A DNA stretch of 64,000 nucleotides from Oceanicoccus sp. KOV_DT_Chl (GTDB lineage Bacteria; Pseudomonadota; Gammaproteobacteria; Pseudomonadales; Dasaniaceae): the NCBI RefSeq assembly GCF_900120175.1, contig NZ_FQLF01000005.1, positions 312,501-376,500 of the forward strand. The letters run 5' to 3'. Position 1 is the stretch's first letter. Each line of letters opens with the position of its first letter. Shown one piece after another: positions 48,565 through 57,763 of the stretch. The translations under genes were made by a program, and so were the position numbers. The notes under the pieces were generated by a model, which worked only from the letters and a program-made list of their open reading frames with translations, ran no database searches and was not told where the DNA came from.

Positions 48565-49821
48565 TTATCCCTTGCCGCGCTTAGCATTAACCTCTTGAAG
48601 AATAGCGACATTAATTTCCTTAACGCCCTTGTCTTCGGCGGCCTTAAAAATAGATCGCAAAGCCGCGCCTCGGAACATTGCCGGAATTTTTTTAATACGT
48701 GCTGCTGCGCCACTGGTAAAATAGTACCCTGCTTTTTTACTGTTCATCTTTTCCAGAAAGCCGGCATCCACCGGGTCATTATCGCCACCTTCGTCAGCAA
48801 TGTTTTGACTAAGCTTAGCTTCCGTATTGCCTGTGGTACTTTCTGTATAAGTTAATTCCGGCTTATTCGCACTATCGTAAAGATCCTCCACACTAATATA
48901 GGGTTTAGACGCATCCAGCGGTAATGGCGTTTGCTCAGCCGGGTTTTTGGAGGGACGAATATTGTCAACAATCGCAATCCGGTGCATATGACGATAGGCT
49001 GGTGAGAAATCATTTATTCCGCGATGCTGTAGACAGCGGTTATCCCATATCGCTATGGCGTTTTCTTCCCAGGTAAAACGGCATTGAAATTCAGGCTGGT
49101 AAGCATGTGCCATCAACATCGCCAATACAGCTTCACTTTCAGCCTCAGTCAACTCTGGAATATTGACTGCCGTTAGCTGGCTAGCATGAATACTTTTTCG
49201 CCCGGTTTCAGGGTGAGTCACAATCAGCGGATGGGTAGCTGGTGGATTCCGCTTCATCATATCGTCCCATGCCTGCCCTCCAGCACCCTCTAATATGCCA
49301 CGACCAAAAGACTTATCCAGATTGTGAATACAACTTAATCCCTGCAGGAATTCTTTCATCGGCTCTGAGAGCGTATTGAATGCTTTTTCCATATCTACCC
49401 AAATTGTATTACCAGCGCCCGCTGGAGTCTCCAACGCACGCAGAATTGACATTTTAGAGGGGTAGTCTCGAAAGGTGTCATCAGCATGATAATTTACGTC
49501 ACTGCCTATAGTCGTATACTCATCGAAAATTTGTTCTTTTATTTGCGGGTAACCTTCCACTTGCGGAATTGCTCCTGGTCCCTGGATTAATCCGAATCGT
49601 CTAGCCAGAGTCAGATGTTGATCCTCAGTCATTGGCTGATTGCGAAAAAAAATAACTTTATATTCCAGGAATGCAGCATATAGCTCAGTAAAAGCAGCGT
49701 CTGAAAGCTCTGTGTTTAGATCGATACCCTCTATATAAGCACCTAGAGCGCCAGCCGCCGGGGTCGCAGTAAAATGCTGAAAGCGCGGTAGTTCACGCTC
49801 CGTAGAAAATTGGTAGCTCAT
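48565..49821 (-). CDS. TauD/TfdA dioxygenase fused to a PCP_red-like domain
   Basis: 418 residues from the ATG at 49821, which has GAGGA eight bases upstream. Residues ~1-300 are a Fe(II)/2-oxoglutarate dioxygenase: AAGALGAYIEGIDLNTELSD, VIFFRNQPMTEDQHLTLARR, YHADDTFRDYPSKMSIL (His-x-Asp), THPLIVTHPETGRKSIH and IWDNRCLQHRGIND with the distal His and Arg. Residues ~365-415 resemble the PCP_red domain of protochlorophyllide-reductase-type proteins: RIKKIPAMFRGAALRSIFKA and GVKEINVAILQEV. That fusion is unusual. It is divergent from a TetR gene and an MFS transporter, suggesting a catabolic unit. The sulfonate, phenoxyacid or other acid substrate cannot be read. Confidence 0.85.
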   Translation of the reverse strand: MSYQFSTERELPRFQHFTATPAAGALGAYIEGIDLNTELSDAAFTELYAAFLEYKVIFFRNQPMTEDQHLTLARRFGLIQGPGAIPQVEGYPQIKEQIFDEYTTIGSDVNYHADDTFRDYPSKMSILRALETPAGAGNTIWVDMEKAFNTLSEPMKEFLQGLSCIHNLDKSFGRGILEGAGGQAWDDMMKRNPPATHPLIVTHPETGRKSIHASQLTAVNIPELTEAESEAVLAMLMAHAYQPEFQCRFTWEENAIAIWDNRCLQHRGINDFSPAYRHMHRIAIVDNIRPSKNPAEQTPLPLDASKPYISVEDLYDSANKPELTYTESTTGNTEAKLSQNIADEGGDNDPVDAGFLEKMNSKKAGYYFTSGAAARIKKIPAMFRGAALRSIFKAAEDKGVKEINVAILQEVNAKRGKG

Positions 49822-50084
49822 AGGAATATCCTCATTAGCTGTTACGCAACACAATCGTTTAGTGAAAAATAGCCGCTCCTTACAGCTTATACACAAGAGC
49901 CTCTAACTACTTAACCTCTTCGGCCTCTTGCTTACATCTGGCTTTAGTTTACCCCTATAGACACAAGGTAACCCCGGCTGCGGCGTAGGCTTTTGTGACT
50001 CACATTAGCAATACCGAACGACATACCCGTTATCAAAAACACTTAAAATTCAGACATTTAGGTATATAAGCAAAAAGAATCCCA

Positions 50085-50165
50085 GCAATATTTAATTCAC
50101 GCGATTTAAATATTGCACTACTCTAACCGACCCTTTAATATTAAGTCAAATGATTTAAATATAGC
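50085..50165. promoter_or_regulatory. Putative TetR operator region
   Basis: Between the divergent dioxygenase and TetR genes (361 bp). A perfect inverted repeat GCAATATTTAA (50085-50095) / TTAAATATTGC (50106-50116) is followed by a third copy: GATTTAAATATTGC at 50103-50116 recurs as GATTTAAATATAGC at 50152-50165, just before the TetR start. Repeated half-sites in a divergent region suggest autoregulation. Confidence 0.5.
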
Positions 50166-50182
50166 TTTAACAGGACTTATTG

Positions 50183-50854
50183 ATGGCTCGAACCAAACAA
50201 ATTGATAGCGACACCCGGCAACGACTCATTCTTGCAGGGGAACAACTTATTGGCGAAATGGGTATTGAAGGCATCTCTCTACGCCAAATTAATACGGCTG
50301 CCGGGCAAAAAAATATTTCTGCAGCCCACTACCATTTCGGCACCAAGCTTGGATTAGTTGAAGCCATCTATGATTACCGCATGAAGCAAGTCAATGAACG
50401 ACGAGAAAAGATGCTCGACCAAAATGCGGGCGATATCCGCGCCCTAATCGAAGCATGGGTTTACCCGATGGTAGACGTGATGAATGAATCTACTAGCGGC
50501 TCCCATTACATTCGCTTTCTGGCCAAAGTCAGCAACCACGCTGACAATGATATTCGTAAATTATGGGATGCTCATCACTCTTCCGGCCTGCAAAAAATAG
50601 CGACGGGCTTGCGTCAACTACTTATCGATATCCCTGAAAAATTATTCGGCATGCGCTTTGGTTTAGCAATGCTGCAGTTAATTCATGCACTGGCAGAATA
50701 CGAAAGACTCATTGAATTATCAGACGATGGCGAGGTGATTAGCAGCGCACTTTTTGTAGGCAATTTAGTAGATGTATTAGTAGCAAGTCTACAAGCCCCG
50801 ATAGCCAGCATCACTAGGCAAGAATTAATGGCACAACGTGCTCAACGCGCATAA
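50183..50854 (+). CDS. TetR family transcriptional regulator
   Basis: 223 residues from the ATG at 50183. N-terminal helix-turn-helix: RQRLILAGEQLIGEMGIEGI, SLRQINTAAGQKNISAAHYH, FGTKLGLVEAIYDYR. The C-terminal ligand domain is helical. It is divergent from the dioxygenase and 34 nt upstream of the MFS gene, so it probably represses both until an inducer binds. Repeated half-sites lie in its promoter region. Confidence 0.92.
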   Translation: MARTKQIDSDTRQRLILAGEQLIGEMGIEGISLRQINTAAGQKNISAAHYHFGTKLGLVEAIYDYRMKQVNERREKMLDQNAGDIRALIEAWVYPMVDVMNESTSGSHYIRFLAKVSNHADNDIRKLWDAHHSSGLQKIATGLRQLLIDIPEKLFGMRFGLAMLQLIHALAEYERLIELSDDGEVISSALFVGNLVDVLVASLQAPIASITRQELMAQRAQRA

Positions 50855-50887
50855 GATACCTAACTATAAGCCTTTGGAGATTGCCTT

Positions 50888-52198
50888 GTGAGTAACACCA
50901 ACCAATTTGGCCCCGTCACACTCGCACCAGGATATACCCGCACCAATGCTTTTGGGTTTTTACTAGCGGCGTTCACGGCAATCCCCTTGGTTAGTTTTAT
51001 CAATTTTGCCCAACCCTTTTTACTGGAAGAGGTTTTCCACGTACCCAAAGAAGAGCAAGGCGTATTAACAGGGCAATTAGCCGCCATGCAAGAATTCATC
51101 GTGCTGTTGCTTATGGGCGTAGTGGGCGCCTCTTCCGATAATTTTGGTCGCCGCATTATCATGGTGGTTGGCTTAGCCATTCTTGCACTGGGACTCGTCA
51201 TTTACCCTTTAGCCACAGCAGCTTCCGACCTGTATGCCTATCGCATAATTTTTGCTATAGGGGCAAGCATGGTGCCAGTGATGTATAGCGTCACACTCCA
51301 TGACACCAGTGCCAATAAATCTCGCGGCGTTTTTACTGCCATGGGTAGTTTTTGTACCGGGCTCGGAATGGTACTTATTTCCATGCAAATAGGTAAGTTA
51401 CCGCAGCGTTTAATTGCCCAGGGAGTCGACCCAATTATGGCCGGCCGCTATGCCTACTGGGCGATGGCCGCACTTGCAGTAGTGGTCGCTTTATTAATTC
51501 ATTGTATGTGGAAAAGCGGTCGCGCCACCACAGCCACAGAGAAAACCCCTGTGCTAAAGCTAATGCGAGAAGGCTTCGGAGAAGCGGCCACCAATCCACG
51601 CATTGCCCTATCCTATTTCACCGCGTTTGCCTCCAGAGGAGATTTGGTGGTGATTGGTACGTTTATGTCTCTCTGGGTCGTGCAATCTTCATCAGACTTC
51701 GCCCTCACCAGCGCTGAAGGTTTAGCCCGCGCAGGCATTATGGTAGCCATCGTGCAAGGCGTAGCCATGATTTGGGCAATAGCAATGGGGATATTAAGTG
51801 ACCGTATTAATCGTGTAGCCTCGGTATGCATTGGTTTTACCATCGCCGCTTTCGCCTATATGAATATTTCTTTTATCGATAATCCATTTTCCAGCTCGGC
51901 GTTATTTGCTTGCGCGCTGCTAGGTATAGGCGAGATCTCAACAATCGTTTCAGGCTCCGCACTTATCGGCGAAGAAGCGCCAGCAGAACGCCGAGGCTCC
52001 GTACTGGGCGTATTTAATGTAATCGGCGCTACGGGAATTTTACTGGGGACTTATTTTGGGGGCGTGGTTTTTGACGGTATTGGCAAGACCGCGCCTTTCA
52101 TGCTAATGGGTATAATTAATGGCTTAGTTGCAGTGACAGCATTAAGTATTTTAGTTTTCGCGCCAAGCCACCAAAACGCTAAAAACAATGCTGACTAA
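50888..52198 (+). CDS. MFS transporter
   Basis: 436 residues from a GTG at 50888, with GGAG eight bases upstream. About 12 membrane helices, with the loop 2-3 MFS motif SSDNFGRRIIMVVGLAILAL and the mid-protein cytoplasmic loop. It lies in an operon with the TetR gene. It probably imports or exports the substrate or product of the dioxygenase. The substrate is unknown. Confidence 0.9.
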   Translation: MSNTNQFGPVTLAPGYTRTNAFGFLLAAFTAIPLVSFINFAQPFLLEEVFHVPKEEQGVLTGQLAAMQEFIVLLLMGVVGASSDNFGRRIIMVVGLAILALGLVIYPLATAASDLYAYRIIFAIGASMVPVMYSVTLHDTSANKSRGVFTAMGSFCTGLGMVLISMQIGKLPQRLIAQGVDPIMAGRYAYWAMAALAVVVALLIHCMWKSGRATTATEKTPVLKLMREGFGEAATNPRIALSYFTAFASRGDLVVIGTFMSLWVVQSSSDFALTSAEGLARAGIMVAIVQGVAMIWAIAMGILSDRINRVASVCIGFTIAAFAYMNISFIDNPFSSSALFACALLGIGEISTIVSGSALIGEEAPAERRGSVLGVFNVIGATGILLGTYFGGVVFDGIGKTAPFMLMGIINGLVAVTALSILVFAPSHQNAKNNAD

Positions 52199-52231
52199 CA
52201 CGGGGGACGTAAAGTAAAGGCTTACATTACA

Positions 52232-52714
52232 TCAAGACTGCGTTGACGAGTAACTAATATTTGTCACATACCAACTGACGTCACCGCTAGGCGTTGGCAC
52301 TACCGCCTCATCATCAACGGATTTTTTTACTAACGCCCTGGCCATAGGCGAATCAATCGAAATGTAATCTTTTCTTTCGTAGATTTCATCGACACCGACA
52401 ATACGAAAACGCAGACTTTCCCCGGCATCATTTTCAATTTCTACCCAAGCACCAAAAAATACCTTGCCATCCTGCTGCGGGGAGTAATCTACAATTTGTG
52501 CATCTTCAATCCGTTTACGCAAATAGCGCACACGTCTATCGATTTCTCTCAAACGTTTTTTATTATATTGATAATCGGCATTTTCACTGCGATCACCCAA
52601 TGACGCAGCCCAGGAAACCTTTTTGGTAACTTCTGGTCTTTCTTCACGCCACAGAAAATCCAATTCTTTTTTTAATGCGGCGTAGCCTTCACGGGTAATT
52701 AAATTAGTTTTCAC
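52232..52714 (-). CDS. greB: Transcription elongation factor GreB
   Basis: 160 residues. The N-terminal coiled coil (LITREGYAALKKELDFLWRE, ERPEVTKKVSWAASLGDRSE with the tip acidic residues) reaches into the RNA polymerase secondary channel to trigger cleavage of backtracked RNA. The C-terminal FKBP-like domain has YISIDSPMARALVKKSVDDE. Wording at the tip (GDRSENADYQYNKKRLREID) and total length fit GreB rather than GreA. Single gene. Confidence 0.95.
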   Translation of the reverse strand: MKTNLITREGYAALKKELDFLWREERPEVTKKVSWAASLGDRSENADYQYNKKRLREIDRRVRYLRKRIEDAQIVDYSPQQDGKVFFGAWVEIENDAGESLRFRIVGVDEIYERKDYISIDSPMARALVKKSVDDEAVVPTPSGDVSWYVTNISYSSTQS

Positions 52715-52862
52715 ACAATCACCACACTCTCACCCAAACTATTGATCCATTAATCAATAAAAACCACGAGCAAAAACTATCAGCAAGCAACACTGACAGC
52801 CTTTTAAGTTAACTATGAAATCAAACAGAGAACGTAGACAACAAGCTATTCGCGCAAATGAA

Positions 52863-54308
52863 CTAGCTACGCTGCAAGTCGTATTTACGCATTTTTTCTA
52901 CCAGCGTGGTACGGCGAATTTTTAATTTTTCTGCCGCCCTTGCTACTACACCGACACTGTCGTCCAGCGCCTGCTTAATGAGACTCTTCTCCAAGGCAGT
53001 AATATACTCCTTAAGATCAATACCATTAACCGGTAGCAACGCGGTAGTATCCATACTCGCCACTGTCGGCATGCCATCCAGCTTGGCCGACTCTGGAATA
53101 ATTAAATCTTCATCCGCCTCTTCAACATGGCGGAATTTTTTCGGCAGCTCCTGCACACCCACCACGCCGTAGGGGTGTAAAATTGCCATCCGCTCCACCA
53201 GATTGGCCAGCTCCCTGACATTGCCCGCCCATTCATGACGACACAGCGACATAATCGCCGCTGAGTTAAACCGTATAGAGCCGCGCTTTTCATTTTCCAA
53301 ACGGGTAATTAATTCATTCAGCAACAACGGGATATCTTCCACCCGCTCGCGCAAGGGTGGCATTTCTATGGGAAAAACATTGAGTCGATAATATAAATCT
53401 TCGCGGAATGTACCTTCACGAATCATTGTATCCAAATCGCGGTGGGTTGCTGTAATAATCCGCACATCGGTATTAATGGTTTTATTGCCACCGACGCGTT
53501 CAAAACTACGTTCCTGTAAAACACGCAGAATTTTCACCTGCATATCTAGCGGCATATCACCAATTTCATCAAGAAACAAAGTGCCGCCCTGAGCCATTTC
53601 AAAACGACCGGCACGACTGGTTACCGCACCAGTAAAAGCGCCCTTCTCATGACCAAACAATTCACTTTCAAGTAACTCGCGAGGAATCGCGCCACAGTTC
53701 ACTGGCACAAAAGGCATATCACGGCGATTAGAGTTGTAGTGTAAAGTACGAGCAACCACTTCTTTACCCGTACCAGACTCGCCGGTAATCAACACGGTGA
53801 CATCTTTATCCGCTACCTGCGCCATCATTTCACGCACTTTTTGCAATTCGCGACTGGTCCCCACTAATGAGCGAAACAGCTGAACATCGCGCTGCTGTAC
53901 CCGACCGGCATTGATATCATACTGCTCACGATAGACCTGCGCACGATGCAAGGAATCCATAAATTTATTGTAACTGGGGGGAAATTCTAATTGCGCGATG
54001 ACTTTGTGGCGTAAATCAATATCTGAAACCTGCTCCAGATCATGCTCACCGATTAAGATAATGGGACAAGACTTATCCCATTGCTGAGCGTCATTTAAGC
54101 GCTGCTCCAAACTGGCAGCAGACTCGCCAAACACTAACGACCTGACCTGACGAGAATTTTCCTTAGCCGCACTGTCCGCACTTAGCTCAAGCCACTCGCC
54201 AGCAGAGTAGGTAACCGGGTTATCACCCAAAAAATCCAAAATGACCTTAGCATCATGACGACGCTGGGCATTATCGTCGATAACGATAATGTTATTATCT
54301 TCCCACAT
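52863..54308 (-). CDS. fleQ: Sigma-54-dependent flagellar master regulator FleQ
   Basis: 481 residues. The N-terminal FleQ/receiver-like domain (NIIVIDDNAQRRHDAKVILD) is followed by the AAA+ domain: Walker A VLITGESGTGKEVVARTLHY, GAFTGA motif in HEKGAFTGAVTSRAG for sigma-54 contact, GGTLFLDEIGDMPLDMQVKI and GNVRELANLVERMAIL. A C-terminal Fis-type helix-turn-helix ends it (DDSVGVVARAAEKLKIRRTT). FleQ activates flagellar genes and in pseudomonads also binds c-di-GMP to switch to biofilm genes. Its position beside a c-di-GMP enzyme and the filament genes supports the call. Confidence 0.94.
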   Translation of the reverse strand: MWEDNNIIVIDDNAQRRHDAKVILDFLGDNPVTYSAGEWLELSADSAAKENSRQVRSLVFGESAASLEQRLNDAQQWDKSCPIILIGEHDLEQVSDIDLRHKVIAQLEFPPSYNKFMDSLHRAQVYREQYDINAGRVQQRDVQLFRSLVGTSRELQKVREMMAQVADKDVTVLITGESGTGKEVVARTLHYNSNRRDMPFVPVNCGAIPRELLESELFGHEKGAFTGAVTSRAGRFEMAQGGTLFLDEIGDMPLDMQVKILRVLQERSFERVGGNKTINTDVRIITATHRDLDTMIREGTFREDLYYRLNVFPIEMPPLRERVEDIPLLLNELITRLENEKRGSIRFNSAAIMSLCRHEWAGNVRELANLVERMAILHPYGVVGVQELPKKFRHVEEADEDLIIPESAKLDGMPTVASMDTTALLPVNGIDLKEYITALEKSLIKQALDDSVGVVARAAEKLKIRRTTLVEKMRKYDLQRS

Positions 54309-54533
54309 AGAGAGTCAGCCTTTAGTCAAATTGCCCGCAGTTGGGCAACATCAAATTGACGATTATTAGTATACGTTAATTAATTATTCAGCCAGTAGAT
54401 TGACAATACTTCCTCAATCCCCAAAAAGCACCTAAGGCTGGTCAAATTTATGACGCAAAGTTTAAGTTAACCGGAGGGTGTTAGCAATTAAAATGACGCT
54501 TAAATAATGAATGAGTGAAATGGAGGCCTGGAC

Positions 54534-56711
54534 CTAGCCAGCACTGGAAAGCGAAGAAGAATCCCTTGCACGTAACCAATCACTAATATCATCTGCCGCC
54601 ATCGGCCGACAATAATAGTAACCCTGGACCTCATCGCACTTTAACTGCCGAATCACCTCCAACTCCACCTCAGTCTCAACGCCTTCGGCAACTACATTGA
54701 AGTTCAAACCATGCGATAAATTAGACACCGCAGATACAATCGCTGCTTTATCGGAATTAATCGTAATATCCTGTACAAAGCAGCGATCAATTTTAATCGT
54801 ATCAATGGGGAAACGGGTAATGTAACTCAGCGAAGAGTAGCCTGTACCGAAATCATCCAGCGCAATAGAAACACCCCGGCCCCGCAGCTCCGCGATGACA
54901 TTTTCAGTATTGGGGTCCGACATTAATACACCTTCGGTAATTTCTAACTCCAAATTACGCTCACTTAACCCGCTTCGCGCTAATGCGCCTTCTACAACTT
55001 CCAGTAGGTTTCCCTCTTTAAACTGGCGGGCTGCGACATTGACCGCCACTCTTACATCAACCAACCCCATTTCTAACCAACGCTTATTCTGCACACATGC
55101 GGTTTCCAATACCCATTGCCCAATATCTACAATTTGGCCAGTCTCTTCCGCAACGGTAATAAATTGATCGGGAGGAATTAAACCTTTCACTGGGTGAATC
55201 CAGCGAATCAAAGCCTCAAAGCCTTTAACCGAAGCATCTTTAGTCGAAATTTTGGGCTGATAAAATAGTTGAAACTCGCCGTTTTGTAAGGCCTTACGCA
55301 AATCACTCTGAATAGATAAATGAGTGGATACCTTGGCAACCAGATCACCACTGTACTCACGCACTTCATTGCGCCCCTGCATCTTGGCCTCATGCAGTGC
55401 CAGGTCAGCTTTTTGCAGCAACCCTTCTGCCGTACTACCACCAGACTCAGAATAAGCGATACCAATACTACCAGTAACAAATAACTCCTGACCGCGATAG
55501 ATAAAGGGCTGCTGAAAAGAATCTTTTATTCTGGCCGCAAGCCGCTCGACATCACCACTCCTTCTATCCACCGATCCCAGCACAACAATAAAAGTATCGG
55601 CAGCCAATCTGGCCACCATATCTTTAGAGAAATCATCCAGTGACGCTTCTGTCGATAATGATAAACGTTCCAATAATTGACTGGCGTCTGCACAATGAAT
55701 TAACTCACGTAATCGCTCAGAGACTTTTTGTAAAACTGAATCACCCGCACTGTGTCCCATGGAATTATTGACTCGATTAAACAAGTCCAAATCCAGCGAC
55801 AGCAATGCAGTGCCCCTGCCACTCATATGCGCACGCGGAATAACCTGCTCCAAAAATTTCTCAAGCAATGAACGATTGGACAAACCTGTTAATCGATCAC
55901 AATAAGCCAGACTCAAAATTTCGCGCTCAGATTCTTTGCGCTCGGTAACATCAATACTGATACCTAATAAATGGGTTGTCCCTGCGCCTTCATCACGCAT
56001 CACCGTAATGTGAACCTCTAAATAACACTCAGTTCCGTCATCAAAGACGATACGGTGCTCCACTCTAGTCTCTTTAAGCTCTCTAATAGCGGTAGTTAAC
56101 GTTTCAAATAAATACTGCCTATCATCAGGATGACAACGCTCCATCAACACTGAGGTATCATGCTCATCGTACTCACCCTGCAAACGATATAGCCTGAACA
56201 TCTCTTCAGAAATTTTGAACCGGTTTCTATCAACATCCAATTCCCAATGGCCCAACTTTGCCACTTGCTGCGCACTGGCCAGGGACTGCTGACTCATACG
56301 CAGTTGATCCATAATCAAACGCGCACGCAGCAAATACCGGATGCGATGTACTAATAAGGAATGATTGATTGGCTTAGTGAAAAAGTCTGTAGCGCCAACT
56401 TCATAGGCGCGGTTGATTGAGCTAACATCATCCAGACCGGTTAACATAATGACCGGGATATAAGCGCCCTTGGGATGAGCGCGCAAATGCTCGCATACAT
56501 CAAAGCCATCGATATCCGGCAGCAGGGCATCCAGTAAAATAAGGTCAGGCTGGTAATCAATCACCGTCTCCAGCACCACCTCACCACAATCAACCGCAAT
56601 CACTTCAAAATTGGCATTGCGCAGAATTTTACCCACTAGCTGACGCTCGACAGGGTTATCTTCCACTACCAGAATAATTGGCTGCTCTTGCGATTTCTCT
56701 ATGGGTTCCAA
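54534..56711 (-). CDS. Response regulator with PAS, degenerate GGDEF and EAL domains
   Basis: 725 residues: receiver domain (about 12-130, phosphorylation Asp in LILLDALLPDIDGFD), PAS/PAC (about 150-270), GGDEF (about 275-445), EAL (about 455-710). The GGDEF active site reads AADTF, so cyclase activity is likely lost. The EAL domain has FEALIRWIHPVKG, LEITEGVLM and ALDDFGTGYSSLSYI, the residues needed for c-di-GMP hydrolysis. It is therefore most likely a phosphorylation-controlled phosphodiesterase. It stands between fleQ and fliS on the same strand, so it may tune FleQ or motility. Confidence 0.9.
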   Translation of the reverse strand: MEPIEKSQEQPIILVVEDNPVERQLVGKILRNANFEVIAVDCGEVVLETVIDYQPDLILLDALLPDIDGFDVCEHLRAHPKGAYIPVIMLTGLDDVSSINRAYEVGATDFFTKPINHSLLVHRIRYLLRARLIMDQLRMSQQSLASAQQVAKLGHWELDVDRNRFKISEEMFRLYRLQGEYDEHDTSVLMERCHPDDRQYLFETLTTAIRELKETRVEHRIVFDDGTECYLEVHITVMRDEGAGTTHLLGISIDVTERKESEREILSLAYCDRLTGLSNRSLLEKFLEQVIPRAHMSGRGTALLSLDLDLFNRVNNSMGHSAGDSVLQKVSERLRELIHCADASQLLERLSLSTEASLDDFSKDMVARLAADTFIVVLGSVDRRSGDVERLAARIKDSFQQPFIYRGQELFVTGSIGIAYSESGGSTAEGLLQKADLALHEAKMQGRNEVREYSGDLVAKVSTHLSIQSDLRKALQNGEFQLFYQPKISTKDASVKGFEALIRWIHPVKGLIPPDQFITVAEETGQIVDIGQWVLETACVQNKRWLEMGLVDVRVAVNVAARQFKEGNLLEVVEGALARSGLSERNLELEITEGVLMSDPNTENVIAELRGRGVSIALDDFGTGYSSLSYITRFPIDTIKIDRCFVQDITINSDKAAIVSAVSNLSHGLNFNVVAEGVETEVELEVIRQLKCDEVQGYYYCRPMAADDISDWLRARDSSSLSSAG

Positions 56712-57051
56712 ACTTTGGCCTTCCCCCTACTCCGCTACATAAATCGATTATAGCTGACACACCAAATCAATAAGGCTTTAACCCGGATTTTAATCCGCGC
56801 AGCCTGCCGAATTAATTCATTGGCGACACAACCTACCGACTTGCAGCCAATGTATATAACGCCCAACCTATTCACGATAGCTGAGAGTAATCTGCGATGC
56901 CAGCAATGATTAAACTCAACTAGCACCTGCCCAAGCCCCAAATCAGACCAGATAACAATCAACGCTTCAAAGACACACATTTGAAACTGACAAAAATAAG
57001 GCCGGAAACCCGGCCCTAAGTAAACATTTCTCTTACAACTCATCAGGAATG
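56712..57051. other. Intergenic region between fliS and the EAL gene
   Basis: 340 bp. Apart from the fliS terminator at 56992-57016 no feature was seen. The 115-codon leftward frame (56735-57082) is Cys/Trp-rich, overlaps fliS and the terminator, and is not a gene. Confidence 0.5.
56992..57016 (-). terminator. Terminator of fliS
   Basis: On the minus strand GGCCGG-GUUU-CCGGCC is followed by UUAUUUUU. It lies 36 nt after the fliS stop. Confidence 0.85.
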
Positions 57052-57438
57052 TTATGCAGCTGCCTCGGCAATACCGTCCCAACCCGACTTAACAGTCCGC
57101 ATTAATGCCATTACCTCATCAATGATAACTTCACTACTAGATAAATTGGCCTCAAGAACTCGGCGCTGCATATAGTCATAGAGATCATCGAGATTTGTCG
57201 CAATTTCACCCTCAACATCCTTATTTAGACTATCGCGCAAGCCACTAAGAATGGTAATCGCCTTGCCGCAAGCCACCCCTTTATCGGCCAAGGCCTTGCG
57301 CTGCATTGCACCCTTAGCTTCTGCCAGACGCTGCAACACACCTTCCATCAACATTTGGATTAAACGGTGGGGAGAGGCACCTTCGACACCGGCATTGACA
57401 TTTACTTGCTGATATTGAGCTAAACCTTTATTCATCAT
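57052..57438 (-). CDS. fliS: Flagellar export chaperone FliS
   Basis: 128 residues from the ATG at 57438; GGAAG lies 8 nt upstream, and two other ATGs (57444, 57435) are close. The family pattern is clear: QYQQVNVNAGVEGASPHRLI, QMLMEGVLQRLAEAKGAMQR, LNKDVEGEIATNLDDLYDYM. FliS binds the C-terminal part of newly made flagellin and prevents early polymerisation in the cytoplasm. It is divergent from fliC rather than downstream of fliD, where it often sits. Confidence 0.93.
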   Translation of the reverse strand: MMNKGLAQYQQVNVNAGVEGASPHRLIQMLMEGVLQRLAEAKGAMQRKALADKGVACGKAITILSGLRDSLNKDVEGEIATNLDDLYDYMQRRVLEANLSSSEVIIDEVMALMRTVKSGWDGIAEAAA

Positions 57439-57642
57439 AACCATGCTTCCCGAGTGATTTAATACCTTACTCGTCAATATATCGGTCAACCATGCTATTC
57501 CTTTAGCCACAATTCAAGTTTTTTATTACTCAAACGATATCTGTAAGTAACTGATTACTTATACATTTATAGAGGCACGCCGTTAAAACCATAAGACCGA
57601 TTATAGCGACAATTCATAACAATAAGTTCTATATAAAAAAGC

Positions 57643-57669
57643 TAAAGATACTATCAACTGGGCCGATAG
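57643..57669 (+). promoter_or_regulatory. Sigma-28 (FliA) promoter of flagellin
   Basis: TAAAGATA (57643-57650), an 11-bp spacer, then GCCGATAG (57662-57669). This is close to the sigma-28 consensus TAAAGTTT-N11-GCCGATAA. It is about 95 bp before the fliC start, with a GGAG-type ribosome binding site near 57750. Confidence 0.88.
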
Positions 57670-57763
57670 CCTAATCGAAGACAATGAAACGATGTGGATT
57701 TCACATCTAAACCAACGCTCCAACATAGGCTGAGCCTTCAGACGGAGCCAAGGAGAAATAGCA

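Noticed and set aside
56735-57082. 115-codon leftward frame between fliS and the EAL gene
   Set aside because: It overlaps the end of fliS and its terminator, is Cys/Trp-rich and resembles no family.
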